A stretch of DNA of 64,000 bases from Lelliottia jeotgali (GTDB taxonomy: Bacteria; Pseudomonadota; Gammaproteobacteria; Enterobacterales; Enterobacteriaceae). Below the pieces are notes generated by a model that was not told the origin of the DNA, searched no databases, and was given only the letters and a program-made list of their open reading frames with translations. A program made the translations under genes and the position numbers. Shown in pieces: positions 29,434 through 40,029 of this stretch. Positions within the stretch are counted from its first letter, which is position 1. Each line of letters opens with the position of its first letter. The stretch lies in the NCBI GenBank assembly GCA_002271215.1, contig CP018628.1, positions 124,001 to 188,000 of the forward strand. The letters are read 5' to 3'.

Positions 29434-30360
29434 TTATTGTGCTGCTTTTTTCAGAACGCTAATACCGTCGCGCAAAATAGCGATGCGATGGCTGACGTCA
29501 GCATTAGCATTTATTTCCAGTAATTTGATACCGGAGAATTTCAATGTTGCAGCACTTGCCGCAGTAAATAATTCATTAACATGTTCAGACGACATTAAAC
29601 TTTCGGTGCAGAACGAAGAAAACGGCGCGTGAAGATCCTGCCAGTCGCCATACTCGCCCGTCGCCGTGGTGCCTGAAAACATCAGTGCGCCGAGCTTGCC
29701 CGCCTTCAATGTGGCCTGTACATGCGCAAGTGGCAGGCTGGTATTGCGCCCTTCAATGGCCGAGCGCGCCCAGTTGATACATACGCTGATATCAGTCCCG
29801 CGCAGCACGTCCAGAACGTTTTCGAGCGGTAAAAAACCTTTGCGCGGCGCGGTTCCGGTCATGGCGTCACAGTGTTCGAGCACCAGATCGCACGGCCAGT
29901 CCCAGTTGGCAATTTCGGCGATTGAGCGGGAAAAGGCGTCGGTGGCCTGTTCCACAGAGCCATTACCGGACTGCGGTGCGGCCTGCATTTCCAGGGCGGT
30001 TACTTTGCCGGGGAAGCGCGCGTTGACCGCGACAATCTTCTCTAACAGCTGCCGATAAAACGCCACGCTTTCGCGACGCTGCGTTTCGTCGGCAGACGCG
30101 AGGCCAAATCCGCCGTTGACGCCGCGCCGACGCATGGTTTCCATCACTGCCGTGACCACGATTTCCCAGTCGCCCGGCGTATGGCGGAACAGCCACGCGT
30201 CCCCAAGCGGGTGCAGGTTTTCCAGACAAGGTTGTTCAAGGCCGCGAATGTCCGGCGTATCAGCAAGCTGACGCCAGAATTCACGCTCTTCCATTTCCCC
30301 TTTCTGATGAAACGAGGGTGCGCAGGGGTACGCACCAATAATAAAACCGGTGTTTGTCAT
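29434..30360 (-). CDS. yiaX1: YiaX1, DUF4862-type protein of unknown activity
   Basis: 308 residues, soluble, with no signal peptide. I recognise it as the X1 protein of Klebsiella-type yia operons (DUF4862). The pattern ([12 protein letters not shown] at the start, then [38 protein letters not shown] and [14 protein letters not shown]) has evenly spaced strand-end Glu, His and Asp residues, which looks like a TIM-barrel isomerase or epimerase of the xylose-isomerase-like superfamily, but that is inference. It is 26 bases from yiaL. The E. coli operon lacks it. Confidence 0.75.
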   Translation of the reverse strand: MTNTGFIIGAYPCAPSFHQKGEMEEREFWRQLADTPDIRGLEQPCLENLHPLGDAWLFRHTPGDWEIVVTAVMETMRRRGVNGGFGLASADETQRRESVAFYRQLLEKIVAVNARFPGKVTALEMQAAPQSGNGSVEQATDAFSRSIAEIANWDWPCDLVLEHCDAMTGTAPRKGFLPLENVLDVLRGTDISVCINWARSAIEGRNTSLPLAHVQATLKAGKLGALMFSGTTATGEYGDWQDLHAPFSSFCTESLMSSEHVNELFTAASAATLKFSGIKLLEINANADVSHRIAILRDGISVLKKAAQ

Positions 30361-30386
30361 TTCGCTTTCCTGTTTAATTCAAATAA

Positions 30387-30857
<471 letters not shown>

Positions 30858-30864
30858 TCACTCC

Positions 30865-31863
30865 TTACAGCGACTGGATCTTCGCCCACACGCTGTCATC
30901 AATGGTGATGCCATTGCGACGGTTCTCTTCCAGCAAACGGGTGAATTCATGTCCCGGCAGGCGCACGGCGACATCCTCGTCTGAACGTTCGGCAGTGGTG
31001 ATGAAATCCATGATGCGCTGCAACTTGGCATCGCGGGTTGGACCGTCGATCAGCTTGTCCACTTCGATGGCAATAAAGATCTGCGACACACCGTACTCGT
31101 CGCTGTTGTCCTGAGTGACTTCCGCCACGGACGATCCGTTGGAAAGGAGAGTGGCAATCATGTCGAGCACGATAGACAGGCCGGAACCTTTCCAGTAGCC
31201 CATCGGTAAAATGCGTCGGTTTTTCTCGATAACGCCCGGCTCTTTGGTCAGATTGCCTTCGTCGTCAAACCCGCCATCGACCGGCAATTCGCGCCCGGCG
31301 AGGCGGTTCACTTCGAGCATGCCGTAAGAGAACATCGACATCGACATATCCACCATAGTGATAGGTGTGGAAGGAATGGCGACGATCAGCGGGTTGGTGC
31401 CGATGCGGCACTCCTTTGCGCCCCACGGTGGCATCACGGCGATGGAGTTGGTCCAGCAAATTCCGATATAGCCTTTCTCGGCGGCCTGCCAGCCGTAGCT
31501 CCCGCCGCGCATCCAGTGGTTGGCGTTGCGCAGCGCCACTAACCCAATCCCGTGATCCGAGGCCAGCTCGGTGGCGCGATCCATCATCTTTTTGGCGGTC
31601 AGGTTGCCGATGGAGCGCTGGGCGTCCCACTGCTCAATGGCACCCAGCGTGGTGGTGCGCTTCGGCTGCGCGTCGGGGATGATATCCCCGTTATCCAGCT
31701 GCTGAATGAAACGTGGGAAACGGTTCACGCCGTGCGAATAGACGCCAGATTCGGTGGTGCGCGCAAACATCTCTGCGCAGGCATCGGCGGTGTCGGCCTT
31801 AATGCCACGGTTGAGCAGTACCCGATTGAAGGCTGCTTTCAACTCGTCAAAGGTCACTTTCAT
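30865..31863 (-). CDS. yiaK: 2,3-diketo-L-gulonate reductase YiaK
   Basis: NADH-dependent reductase of the LDH2/MDH2 (DpkA) family converting 2,3-diketo-L-gulonate to 3-keto-L-gulonate. The ATG at 31863 gives 332 residues beginning [12 protein letters not shown], the E. coli length; a longer frame reaches 31956 without support. The catalytic His is in [23 protein letters not shown] and [12 protein letters not shown] are cofactor and substrate loops. First gene of yiaKLX1X2PQRS, whose promoter faces the divergent repressor yiaJ. Confidence 0.94.
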   Translation of the reverse strand: MKVTFDELKAAFNRVLLNRGIKADTADACAEMFARTTESGVYSHGVNRFPRFIQQLDNGDIIPDAQPKRTTTLGAIEQWDAQRSIGNLTAKKMMDRATELASDHGIGLVALRNANHWMRGGSYGWQAAEKGYIGICWTNSIAVMPPWGAKECRIGTNPLIVAIPSTPITMVDMSMSMFSYGMLEVNRLAGRELPVDGGFDDEGNLTKEPGVIEKNRRILPMGYWKGSGLSIVLDMIATLLSNGSSVAEVTQDNSDEYGVSQIFIAIEVDKLIDGPTRDAKLQRIMDFITTAERSDEDVAVRLPGHEFTRLLEENRRNGITIDDSVWAKIQSL

Positions 31864-31928
31864 CCCTGTTCTCCTGTTCGTGTGAGGGGCGCTTGTGAGT
31901 GCTTTTTTATCTCTAAATTCCACATTGC

Positions 31929-31941
31929 GAAATCTGATTTC
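31929..31941. promoter_or_regulatory. Palindrome in the yiaK-yiaJ intergenic region
   Basis: GAAATCTGATTTC is a perfect inverted repeat (GAAATC-T-GATTTC), 66 bases upstream of the yiaK start in the 226-base divergent region. IclR-family proteins such as YiaJ bind short AT-rich dyads of this kind, so it is a candidate operator. Confidence 0.45.
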
Positions 31942-32089
31942 AAATATAGCGATCAAAATTTGTTAGATCAACGACATTCATGTTTTTCAAAAACGAGTAA
32001 AATCAATGGATTGTGTTTTTTATGCTGAGATCGTGAACTGAACCACACTTTGCGCTACCATCAGGACGCGATTAACGGAGAGCCATTTG

Positions 32090-32905
32090 ATGAGCATGAA
32101 AGAGAGCGAAATGACGCCAGAAAAAGAGAGGCCAGCAGGCAGCCAGAGTTTGTTTCGCGGCCTGATGCTGATTGAAATTCTGAGTAACTATCCGAATGGG
32201 TGTCCGCTGGCGCATTTATCGGAACTTGCCGGACTCAACAAAAGCACCGTGCATCGGTTGTTGCAGGGTTTGCAGTCGTGCGGGTACGTCACTCCCGCGC
32301 CAGCGGCGGGCAGCTATCGCCTGACCACTAAATTTATCGCCGTTGGGCAAAAAGCCCTGTCGTCGCTGAACATCATCCACGTGGCGGCGCCACATCTTGA
32401 AAATCTGAATATCGTGACGGGTGAGACGGTGAATTTCTCCAGCCGGGAAGATGACCACGCGATCCTGATCTACAAGCTGGAACCGACAACCGGCATGCTG
32501 CGCACACGCGCTTATATCGGCCAGCACATGCCGCTCTACTGTTCTGCGATGGGTAAGATTTACATGGCGTTTGGCCATCAGGATTACGTGGCGAGCTACT
32601 GGCAGAGCCATCAGGAACAGATTCAGCCCCTGACCCGCAACACGATTACTGAGCTGAGTGCCATGTATGATGAGCTGGCGGAGATCCGTACCCGCAGCAT
32701 GGCGATGGACAAAGAAGAGAACGAGCTGGGCGTGTCTTGCATCGCGGTGCCGGTATTTGATATTCACGGGCGCGTGCCGTATGCCATCTCCATTTCCCTG
32801 TCGACCTCGCGCATGAAGCAGGTGGGGGAGAAGAATTTGCTCAAGCCGCTGCGTGAAACGGCGGAAGCGATCTCACAAGAATTTGGCTTTACCGTTCGCG
32901 GCTAA
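32090..32905 (+). CDS. yiaJ: YiaJ, IclR-family repressor of the yia operon
   Basis: About 271 residues from the ATG at 32090 (a TTG lies one codon upstream; ACGGAGA is the ribosome site). An N-terminal winged helix (about 18-80, LSELAGLNKSTVHRLLQGLQSCGYV) is followed by the GAF-like IclR effector domain with YCSAMGKIYMAF and ENELGVSCIAVPVFD. It matches E. coli YiaJ, known to repress yiaK-S. In Klebsiella the operon is induced by ascorbate 6-phosphate. Divergent from yiaK. Confidence 0.93.
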   Translation: MSMKESEMTPEKERPAGSQSLFRGLMLIEILSNYPNGCPLAHLSELAGLNKSTVHRLLQGLQSCGYVTPAPAAGSYRLTTKFIAVGQKALSSLNIIHVAAPHLENLNIVTGETVNFSSREDDHAILIYKLEPTTGMLRTRAYIGQHMPLYCSAMGKIYMAFGHQDYVASYWQSHQEQIQPLTRNTITELSAMYDELAEIRTRSMAMDKEENELGVSCIAVPVFDIHGRVPYAISISLSTSRMKQVGEKNLLKPLRETAEAISQEFGFTVRG

Positions 32906-32910
32906 GTTGT

Positions 32911-32945
32911 GAAAAAAAGGCCAGATGTCGATATCTGGCCTTTTT
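32911..32945. terminator. Bidirectional terminator between yiaJ and avtA
   Basis: AAAAAAAGGCCAGAT and ATCTGGCCTTTTT form a long stem with A and T runs on the two sides, between the convergent yiaJ and avtA genes. Confidence 0.88.
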
Positions 32946-32966
32946 CGTTACCCTGCCGGTGAGCCG

Positions 32967-34223
32967 TTAGCGGCTGCCTTCAGTCCATGCCAGTTCAATC
33001 TCTTCGGCCAAAATTTTCACTCCGGCTTCGATTTTCTCTGGCTCCGGCACATAGTTCATGCGCATGCACTGATGCGTATGCGGCCACGGCTTATCCAGCC
33101 CTGGGAAGAAGTAATCTCCCGGCACCATCAGCACGCCGCGTTTTTTCAGGCGCTGATAGAGCAGCTCGGTAGTGATCGGCAAGTCTTTAAACCACAGCCA
33201 CAGGAAAATCGCCCCTTCAGGTTTATGAATCAGGCAGCGATCTTCGGGTAAATAGCGGCGAATAGTGGCGATCGTTTCTTGCACACGCTGAAAGTAAAAC
33301 GGTTTTATCACCTCATTTGACAGGCGCAGCAGATCGTTGCGCTTAATCATTTCGCTCATCATCGCTGGGCCGATTCCGCCAGGCGCAAGGCTGATAATGC
33401 CGTTCATATTGGTGATGGCACTGATGATTTTTTCGTTGGCGATGATAATGCCGCAGCGGCTGCCCGGCAGGCCGAGCTTCGAGAGGCTCATGCACAGGAC
33501 GATATTTGGGTTCCACAGCGGGCGGGCTTCGCTAAAGATAATGCCGGGGAATGGCACGCCGTAGGCGTTATCAATAACCAGCGGAATGCCGTGTTGATTG
33601 GCCAGGGCGTCTAATTTCAGCAGCTCTTCGTCGGTGATGACGTTACCCGTCGGGTTGGTTGGCCGCGAGACGCAAATCATGCCGGTCTCTTCGCCGACGT
33701 GCAGATGTTCAAAATCGACGTGATATTTGAACTGGCCCTCTGGCAGCAACTCAATGTTTGGCCGCGCCGAGACAAACAGGTCCTCTTCCAGCCCCGAATC
33801 GGCGTAACCGATGTACTCTGGTGTCAGCGGGAATAGCACTTTTTTGGTGGTGCCGTCGGCGCTGCGCCCTGCAAAGAGGTTAAACAAGTAGAAAAACGCG
33901 CTCTGGCTGCCGTTTGTCAGTGCAATATTCTGTGGCTCGATATCCCAACCCAGTTCATCGCGCAACATATCGGCCAGCAGCGCCAGCAGCTCGGTTTTGC
34001 CCTGCGGGCCGTCGTAATTGCACAGCGCATCAGTGGCTTTGCCGTTTTGCAGCATCTCCGCCAGCAGGTTGTGGAAGTAGTCGTTCATGGCCGGGATTTG
34101 GGCCGGATTCCCCCCGCCGAGCATGATGGCGCCCGGTGTGCGCAGCCCGTCGTTGAGATCCTCCATCAGGCGGGTGATGCCTGAATGGCGGGTGAATTTG
34201 TCGCCGAAAAGTGAAAAAGTCAT
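32967..34223 (-). CDS. avtA: Valine-pyruvate transaminase
   Basis: PLP aminotransferase (fold type I) that exchanges the amino group between valine or alanine and the matching keto acids. From the ATG at 34223 the protein has 418 residues (E. coli 417) and begins MTFSLFGDKF; the 56-codon upstream extension is unsupported. The PLP-lysine motif CMSLSKLGLPGSRCG and RPTNPTGNVIT are intact. Located between malS and yiaJ; the E. coli neighbours ysaA and yiaI are missing here. Confidence 0.95.
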   Translation of the reverse strand: MTFSLFGDKFTRHSGITRLMEDLNDGLRTPGAIMLGGGNPAQIPAMNDYFHNLLAEMLQNGKATDALCNYDGPQGKTELLALLADMLRDELGWDIEPQNIALTNGSQSAFFYLFNLFAGRSADGTTKKVLFPLTPEYIGYADSGLEEDLFVSARPNIELLPEGQFKYHVDFEHLHVGEETGMICVSRPTNPTGNVITDEELLKLDALANQHGIPLVIDNAYGVPFPGIIFSEARPLWNPNIVLCMSLSKLGLPGSRCGIIIANEKIISAITNMNGIISLAPGGIGPAMMSEMIKRNDLLRLSNEVIKPFYFQRVQETIATIRRYLPEDRCLIHKPEGAIFLWLWFKDLPITTELLYQRLKKRGVLMVPGDYFFPGLDKPWPHTHQCMRMNYVPEPEKIEAGVKILAEEIELAWTEGSR

Positions 34224-34398
34224 AGCAGGTGATCTGGCATTCTTATAATGAAAGTGGGTAACCATAACGCTAGCATCGTGCGGGTGCAAATCGAGGGAAG
34301 AGGGCTGGATCGTGGTTTTGTTTCGCTGATTTGTATTTGTGTGGTGAATTATTCTGATAAAAGCGGTCCCCGTCGGATTGACGGAGACCACGCGGAGA

Positions 34399-36429
34399 TT
34401 ACCGATTTCCGGCCCAGACCACCATCACGCTATCGCCCTGATGCTGGCGCACGAAACCGTAGCCTTGCTTGAGGGAAAGCGTGGTTTGCGTGCCTTCGCC
34501 AATGGCCGGATGGCGCGCCCGGAACTGTCCGAGAATTTGCCAGTGCTTAACGGTCGCCGCCTGATTGCCTGCGACATCCTGCCAGTTCATGTCTGAGCGC
34601 GTGCCCTGCAGCGGATCGGAGCCGGTTGGGCCGAATGGGCGTTCAGATTCATCGCCGTAATAAATCTGCACTGAACCGGGGGAGAGCAACAGGAGTTCCG
34701 CCGCGCGCGGGCCACCGTCGCGGAACAGGCGCGTGTCGTGGGAGGAGAGATAGCTCAGGACGTTGAATCCCTGTAATTTTTCCGCCATTTGCTGCCAGGT
34801 CATATCCATATCGGCCAGGCAATCCACCGCTTTGGCGGCCTGCTCCTGATAGTCAAAGTTGATCATCGCGTCGAATCCGTGGCGGTAGTACTCGCTTTGC
34901 ATCACGCCATGCCCCCAGGATTCTCCCGTCATCCAGAACGGAGTGTCATCGAGTGTTTTATCCGGGTTAGCCTGTTTCCACTCTTTGAGCGCCTGCGTCG
35001 ATTGCGCCTTCAGCGCTTGCCAGGCGGGTAGCTCGACGTGTTTGGCGGTATCGACGCGGAAACCGTCGATGCCGTAGTCGCGTACCCATTGGCTGAGCCA
35101 GTGGGTGAGATAATCACGCGGTGTATATCCGGCGATTTCTTTGGCGTGGGTGTCCGGTTTATGGCGATAGAAATTGGGCAAACCGGATGGCGTGGTGGAT
35201 TCGGTTTTGAGATCCGGTAAAAAGGCCAGTGACATGGTCAGATCGTCGAAGCCGGGGTTGTCGTAATCGCCAATATCGGTGCGGACCCAGTTTTTGCCCC
35301 ACCACTTTTCCCACCCGGCTTTGTCGCTGAAATTGATGTAGTCGTTAAAGCTGTGCCAGCTCTGCCCGGCGGCAGGTTTCCAGTCGGTCCAGCGTTCGCC
35401 CAGCGTCTTTTTCAGCTCGTCACCCTGCAAATACAGCGCGCCGAACTGGAACTCCTGCATATCAGCAAGCGTAGCGTAGCCGGTGTGGTTCATCACGACG
35501 TCAAAGAGAATGCGGATGCCGCGTTTGTGTGCCTCATCGACCAGATGGCGCAGATCGTCTTCGTTGCCCATATTGGCGTCGAGTTTTGTCCAGTCCTGCG
35601 TGTAGTAGCCGTGATAGGCGTAGTGCGGGAAATCGCCTTTCGTGCCGCCGCCAACCCAACCGTGAATTTGCTCCAGCGGTGAGCTTATCCACAGCGCGTT
35701 AACGCCAAGCTGTTGCAGATAATCAAGCTTGCTGGCGAGCCCTTTGAGATCGCCGCCGTGGAAGGTGCCAATCTCCTGCATGCCGTCTTTATGGCGGCCA
35801 TAGCTGTTATCGTTGGAGGGATCGCCGTTTACGAAGCGGTCCGTCAGCACAAAGTAGACGGTGGCGTTTTGCCAGTTGAATGGCGCGGCTTTGTCGGTTT
35901 CTGCACGCTCAAGCAGCAGCAGACCGTTACTGTTCGCGGCGGGTTGCAGGGTGATTTTCCCTTGTTGCACCGTGGCCGTCTGCTGACTGTAGAAATCCCG
36001 GACGACGGAGCCTTCCGGGAAAGTGTCTTTAACCTCGATAGTGAGCGGTTTTCCGTCCCATTTCGGGCACTGACGAGTGATATCCGCAACAGGTTTTTCT
36101 GCGGCGCTTTGCACTGTCAGCATGAGCGTCGGCGTGCCTGAGCGCGTATCAATGCGCATCTGATAATCACCCTCGCGGAACAAACGCCACTGGGGCGGCG
36201 TTCCTTCACAAGGTTTTAGCGACATCATCTCATTGAGTTTAATCGGGTTTGTCGGCTGCCAGCACACGTTGTCAAAACTCAACGTCAGCGGGCGAGTACC
36301 CTTCGCAAACTTCGCGTGGCTGGTGAATACCCCAGCCGCCTCGGCATTGAACGCGGAGAAGCCAGGAGATGACCAGTCTGCATTTGCCATCGTGGGTAAA
36401 AGCAAAAGGGCTAAAGCTGAGCGTTTCAT
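34399..36429 (-). CDS. malS: Periplasmic alpha-amylase MalS
   Basis: Endo-acting GH13 amylase that trims maltodextrins in the periplasm. Starting at 36429 it has 676 residues, exactly the E. coli length, with a short signal peptide (MKRSALALLLLPTMANA). The N-terminal beta domain is followed by the catalytic barrel: DVVMNHTG (region I), DGFRVDTAKHVE (nucleophile Asp) and SYLSSHDTR (region IV). Member of the maltose regulon; paired MalT-box-like motifs lie upstream at 36485-36518. Divergent from bax. Confidence 0.94.
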   Translation of the reverse strand: MKRSALALLLLPTMANADWSSPGFSAFNAEAAGVFTSHAKFAKGTRPLTLSFDNVCWQPTNPIKLNEMMSLKPCEGTPPQWRLFREGDYQMRIDTRSGTPTLMLTVQSAAEKPVADITRQCPKWDGKPLTIEVKDTFPEGSVVRDFYSQQTATVQQGKITLQPAANSNGLLLLERAETDKAAPFNWQNATVYFVLTDRFVNGDPSNDNSYGRHKDGMQEIGTFHGGDLKGLASKLDYLQQLGVNALWISSPLEQIHGWVGGGTKGDFPHYAYHGYYTQDWTKLDANMGNEDDLRHLVDEAHKRGIRILFDVVMNHTGYATLADMQEFQFGALYLQGDELKKTLGERWTDWKPAAGQSWHSFNDYINFSDKAGWEKWWGKNWVRTDIGDYDNPGFDDLTMSLAFLPDLKTESTTPSGLPNFYRHKPDTHAKEIAGYTPRDYLTHWLSQWVRDYGIDGFRVDTAKHVELPAWQALKAQSTQALKEWKQANPDKTLDDTPFWMTGESWGHGVMQSEYYRHGFDAMINFDYQEQAAKAVDCLADMDMTWQQMAEKLQGFNVLSYLSSHDTRLFRDGGPRAAELLLLSPGSVQIYYGDESERPFGPTGSDPLQGTRSDMNWQDVAGNQAATVKHWQILGQFRARHPAIGEGTQTTLSLKQGYGFVRQHQGDSVMVVWAGNR

Positions 36430-36484
36430 TCCATTTTCCTGTCGCGGCAATTTTAACCAGTGTGCCATCAGGATTATAGCGAGG

Positions 36485-36518
36485 ACTCCTCCCTCTGAGC
36501 TTTATGCCAGGAGGAGCC
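36485..36518. promoter_or_regulatory. Paired MalT-box-like sites upstream of malS
   Basis: ACTCCTCCCT (the complement reads AGGGAGGAGT) and AGGAGGAGCC are two inverted GGAGGA-type motifs about 56-90 bases before the malS start, close to the MalT core GGGGA(T/G)GAGG. malS is a known MalT target in E. coli. The rest of the 314-base gap 36430-36743 holds a TGCGATATCGCA palindrome (36558-36569) and the bax promoter. Confidence 0.5.
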
Positions 36519-36664
36519 GAAAGGGTGAGTGATCTCGCGCAAAATTAGGCGGTTATCTGCGATATCGCACACATATTTGCAGAAATGATGGTTAAGTGAG
36601 CAAGTTTCAGGTGACATAGTTTCGGAATTGGACTATTTCTTTGGATGCTCTGGAAGACTATTTT

Positions 36665-36673
36665 TGATATGAT
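36665..36673 (+). promoter_or_regulatory. Extended -10 promoter candidate for bax
   Basis: TGATATGAT reads TGn-TATGAT, an extended -10 element 70 bases upstream of bax. No good -35 box is seen at 17 bases, as usual for this class. Confidence 0.4.
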
Positions 36674-36743
36674 TTGAGATTCCGCTCTCAATTTTGTGAA
36701 AAAAATAAGGTGTTGGAATGTTTATATCCGACCAGGAGACCTA

Positions 36744-37580
36744 ATGATATCGACTCCCATACGACGATTTGGGGCTACGATACTCATGTTGCTCACCGTG
36801 ATATTTTCAGGTGAGGTGCTTGCGAAGACGCACACGGATACAACGAGTAAAAAAGCCCACGTCATAAAGACGACCAGCAGTAGCAGTAAGATTAAGGTTA
36901 GCAGTAAACAAGAGTATTCTCGCAATAGTGTAAAGAGCAGTTCACTTCCTGATTTGCGAAAATACCCTTCCGGGACACCAAGGAAAAAAGCGTTTCTCCG
37001 GACGGTAATGCCTTATATTACAAGCCAAAATTCTGCGATTACCGCAGACCGTAACTGGCTGGTTTCAAAACAGTACGAAAGCCGCTGGTCACCAAGCGAA
37101 CGCGCACGTCTGAAAGACATCGCGGCGCGCTACAAAGTGAGCTGGAACGGTAATACCCGCCGCGTGCCGTGGAACTCACTGCTTGAGCGCGTGGATATTA
37201 TCCCGGGCAGCATGGTCGCGACAATGGCGGCTGCAGAGAGTGGTTGGGGCACGTCAAAACTGGCGCGTAACAACAATAATCTCTTCGGCATGAAATGCGC
37301 CAAAGGCCGTTGTAACAATGCGCCTGGCAAAGTGAAAGGCTATTCGCAGTTTGAATCGGTGAAAGATTCGGTGAATGCCTACGTCGTGAACCTGAACACG
37401 CATCCGGCGTATTCTTCGTTCCGTAAGTCACGCGCCCAACTGCGTAAAGCGGACCAGGAAGTGACCGCGAGCACCATGATTCACAAGCTGAAAGGTTATT
37501 CGACGCAGGGTCAGAGCTACAACAACTACCTGTTTGCGATGTACCAGGATAACCAGCGCTTAATTGCCGCCCACATGTAA
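36744..37580 (+). CDS. bax: Bax, glucosaminidase-domain exported protein
   Basis: 278 residues from the ATG at 36744, preceded by AGGAGA. A signal-like hydrophobic stretch (LMLLTVIFSGEVLAKT) is followed by a basic, Ser-rich linker of about 50 residues and a FlgJ/LytG-type glucosaminidase domain (about 140-275) with AAAESGWGTSKLARNNNNLFGMK, which includes the catalytic Glu. It should therefore act on murein glycan strands, though Bax itself is not well studied. Slightly longer than the E. coli protein (274) through the linker. Converges with xylR over a shared terminator. Confidence 0.92.
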   Translation: MISTPIRRFGATILMLLTVIFSGEVLAKTHTDTTSKKAHVIKTTSSSSKIKVSSKQEYSRNSVKSSSLPDLRKYPSGTPRKKAFLRTVMPYITSQNSAITADRNWLVSKQYESRWSPSERARLKDIAARYKVSWNGNTRRVPWNSLLERVDIIPGSMVATMAAAESGWGTSKLARNNNNLFGMKCAKGRCNNAPGKVKGYSQFESVKDSVNAYVVNLNTHPAYSSFRKSRAQLRKADQEVTASTMIHKLKGYSTQGQSYNNYLFAMYQDNQRLIAAHM

Positions 37581-37587
37581 CACTCTC

Positions 37588-37620
37588 CAAAAAAGCGCCT
37601 TCCACTGGAAGGCGTTTTTC
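37588..37620. terminator. Bidirectional terminator between bax and xylR
   Basis: GCGCCTTCC-ACT-GGAAGGCGT stem with AAAAA before and TTTTT after, eight bases past the bax stop and 16 bases from the xylR stop. Confidence 0.88.
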
Positions 37621-37635
37621 GTTGTCACATCAATG

Positions 37636-38814
37636 CTATATCAGCACTTCGCTGTACCGCTCCCGATACTCTTTCGGCGTAGTGTCATAATCTTTTTTAA
37701 ACACAGAATAGAAATACTGCAGTGACGGATAGCCGCACATCTGCGAAATTTCATTGATCGACAGTGACGTTGAGATCAGCAAACTGCGGGCTTTCTCCAG
37801 CTTCTCGGCATGAATAACCGCGTGAATTGTTTCTCCGACTTCTTCCTTAAAGCGCTTTTCCAGATTCGAGCGCGAAATCCCCACTGCATCCAGTACCTGA
37901 TCGACCTTAATGCCTTTACAGGCGTGATTGCGAATGTAGTGCATAGCCTGAATAACCGCAGGGTCGTTCAGTGAGCGATAGTCCGTCGAGCGGCGTTCCA
38001 CCACGCGAACGGGGGGAACGAGCAAGCGTTGCAGAGGAAGGGTTTCATTATCCAGCAGGCGATGGAGTAACTTTGCCGCCTGATATCCCATCTGCCGCGT
38101 ACCCTGTGCTACCGACGACAGCGCTACGCGTGACAGATAACGCGTCAGCTCTTCGTTATCAATGCCAATGACGCACAGCTTTTCAGGAACCGGAATGTGC
38201 AAATGATCGCAAACCTGCAAAACGTGGCGTGCGCGGGCATCGGTCACGGCAATAATGCCCGTTTGTGGCGGCAGCGTTTGCAGCCAGTCAGCCAGCCGGT
38301 TTTGCGCGTGCTGCCAGTTTTCAGGAGCAGTTTCCAGCCCCTGATAGACCACGCCACGGTATTTCTCATGGGCGACAATTTCGCTGAAAGCATATTCGCG
38401 CTCCATCGCCCAGCCTTTGCCGCTGGAGGCTGGAAGGCCGTAAAAAGCAAAGCGGTGAACGCCTTTTTCTTTTAAATGCAAGAATGCGCTCTCGACCAGG
38501 GCGTGATTATCGGTCGCGATATAATGGACCGGAGGATATTTTTCTGGCGAGTGGTACGAGCCGCCGACACCCACAATTGGAACGTCGACGTCGGTGAGCA
38601 ACTGCTCGATCACTGGATCGTCATAATCGGCGATAACGCCATCGCCCAGCCAGTCTTTGATGTTTTCAATGCGGGTGCGGAAGTCTTCTTCAATGAAAAT
38701 ATCCCACTCCGATTGCGACGCCTGCAAATATTCACCCACGCCCTCGACAACCTGACGGTCATAGGCTTTGTTGGCGTTGAATAACAACGTAATGCGGTGA
38801 CGCTTCTCAAACAT
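37636..38814 (-). CDS. xylR: Xylose operon activator XylR
   Basis: 392 residues, the E. coli length. The N-terminal LacI/periplasmic-binding-like domain (about 1-280) senses D-xylose; the C-terminal AraC-type domain (about 285-390) has two helix-turn-helix motifs (VDQVLDAVGISRSNLEKRFK and INEISQMCGYPSLQYFYSVFKK). Activates the divergent xylFGH and xylAB promoters with CRP. It lies 33 bases after xylH on the same strand and may be read both from its own promoter and from xylFGH. Confidence 0.95.
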   Translation of the reverse strand: MFEKRHRITLLFNANKAYDRQVVEGVGEYLQASQSEWDIFIEEDFRTRIENIKDWLGDGVIADYDDPVIEQLLTDVDVPIVGVGGSYHSPEKYPPVHYIATDNHALVESAFLHLKEKGVHRFAFYGLPASSGKGWAMEREYAFSEIVAHEKYRGVVYQGLETAPENWQHAQNRLADWLQTLPPQTGIIAVTDARARHVLQVCDHLHIPVPEKLCVIGIDNEELTRYLSRVALSSVAQGTRQMGYQAAKLLHRLLDNETLPLQRLLVPPVRVVERRSTDYRSLNDPAVIQAMHYIRNHACKGIKVDQVLDAVGISRSNLEKRFKEEVGETIHAVIHAEKLEKARSLLISTSLSINEISQMCGYPSLQYFYSVFKKDYDTTPKEYRERYSEVLI

Positions 38815-38847
38815 GGCTTATCTTTCCCAAATCAGTGACAACGGGGC

Positions 38848-40029
38848 TTATGCCCGTCGTTTGGTCGCGGAGTCCATCCAGACTGCCAGCAATAAAATGG
38901 CGCCTTTAACGATATACTGCCAGAAGGTCGGTACGTCCATCATACTCATTCCGTTATCCAGCGACGCCATAATAAATGCACCCATCACCGCGCCCGCAAC
39001 ACTCCCGATGCCGCCTGCGAGGCTGGTTCCACCAATGACACAGGCGGCGATAGCATCTAGCTCGGCAATATTCCCGGCGGAAGGTGAACCCGCGCCCAGT
39101 CGCGAGCTCAAAATCAGCCCGGCGATCGCCACCATCAGGCCATTTATCGCGAAAACAGCAAGCTTGGTGCGCTCTACATTAATACCCGACAGTCGTGCGG
39201 CTTCGATGTTGCCGCCGATGGCGTAAATACGCCGACCAAAGGCGGTGCGGGTCGCCATAAACATGCCTGCCAGCAGCAGCAGTGTCAGAAGCAACACGGG
39301 CGTTGGCACGCCCCGGTAGTCATTCAGCAGCCAAATCGCACCTAGCACAATCACGGCGGTCAGCGCCTGACGTCCAACCATAGACGTAGAGGGAGTTGCA
39401 GCCAGCCCCAGCGCCTCACGGCGCATTCTGGCGCGCCATTGCCAGGCAATAAACGCCATTAGGCCAATCGCGCCAAAGGTAAAACCGACACCATCAGAGA
39501 GATAGCTTTGACCAATTTGCGACATTGATGCGCTGGTCGGTGAAACGGTAGTGCCATTGGTGATGCCGATCAGGATGCCGCGAAAGGCGAGCATCCCCGC
39601 GAGGGTGACGATAAACGAGGGCACTTTGCGATACGCCACCCACCAGCCGTTCCAGGTGCCGAGCAGCAGGCCGAGCACCAGCGTGACCGCGACAGTCAGT
39701 GGCAGCGGCCAGCCGAGCCAGACGTCAAAAATCGCAGCGACACCGCCGAGTAACCCCATCATCGAGCCGACCGACAGGTCGATTTCCGCCGAAATAATCA
39801 CGAACACCATTCCGACGGCCAGAATGCCGGTGATAGCTGTCTGGCGCAGAAGATTAGAGATGTTACGCGCGCTCAAATAGGAGCCGTCGGTCATCCAGGT
39901 GAAGAACAGCATGATGACGATAATGGCGGTGATCATGACGAAAACCTGCAGGTTTAACGCTTTAAATCCCGAGAACAGACCTGGCACAGACGCAGGGGCT
40001 TTGATTTCAGACGGGTTACTTTTCGACAT
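38848..40029 (-). CDS. xylH: D-xylose ABC transporter permease XylH
   Basis: 393-residue inner-membrane permease of the RbsC/AraH family (BPD_transp_2), the E. coli length, with about ten or more membrane segments and the [18 protein letters not shown] coupling loop that meets the ATPase. It overlaps the end of xylG by 14 bases, so the two are translated together. Confidence 0.95.
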   Translation of the reverse strand: MSKSNPSEIKAPASVPGLFSGFKALNLQVFVMITAIIVIMLFFTWMTDGSYLSARNISNLLRQTAITGILAVGMVFVIISAEIDLSVGSMMGLLGGVAAIFDVWLGWPLPLTVAVTLVLGLLLGTWNGWWVAYRKVPSFIVTLAGMLAFRGILIGITNGTTVSPTSASMSQIGQSYLSDGVGFTFGAIGLMAFIAWQWRARMRREALGLAATPSTSMVGRQALTAVIVLGAIWLLNDYRGVPTPVLLLTLLLLAGMFMATRTAFGRRIYAIGGNIEAARLSGINVERTKLAVFAINGLMVAIAGLILSSRLGAGSPSAGNIAELDAIAACVIGGTSLAGGIGSVAGAVMGAFIMASLDNGMSMMDVPTFWQYIVKGAILLLAVWMDSATKRRA

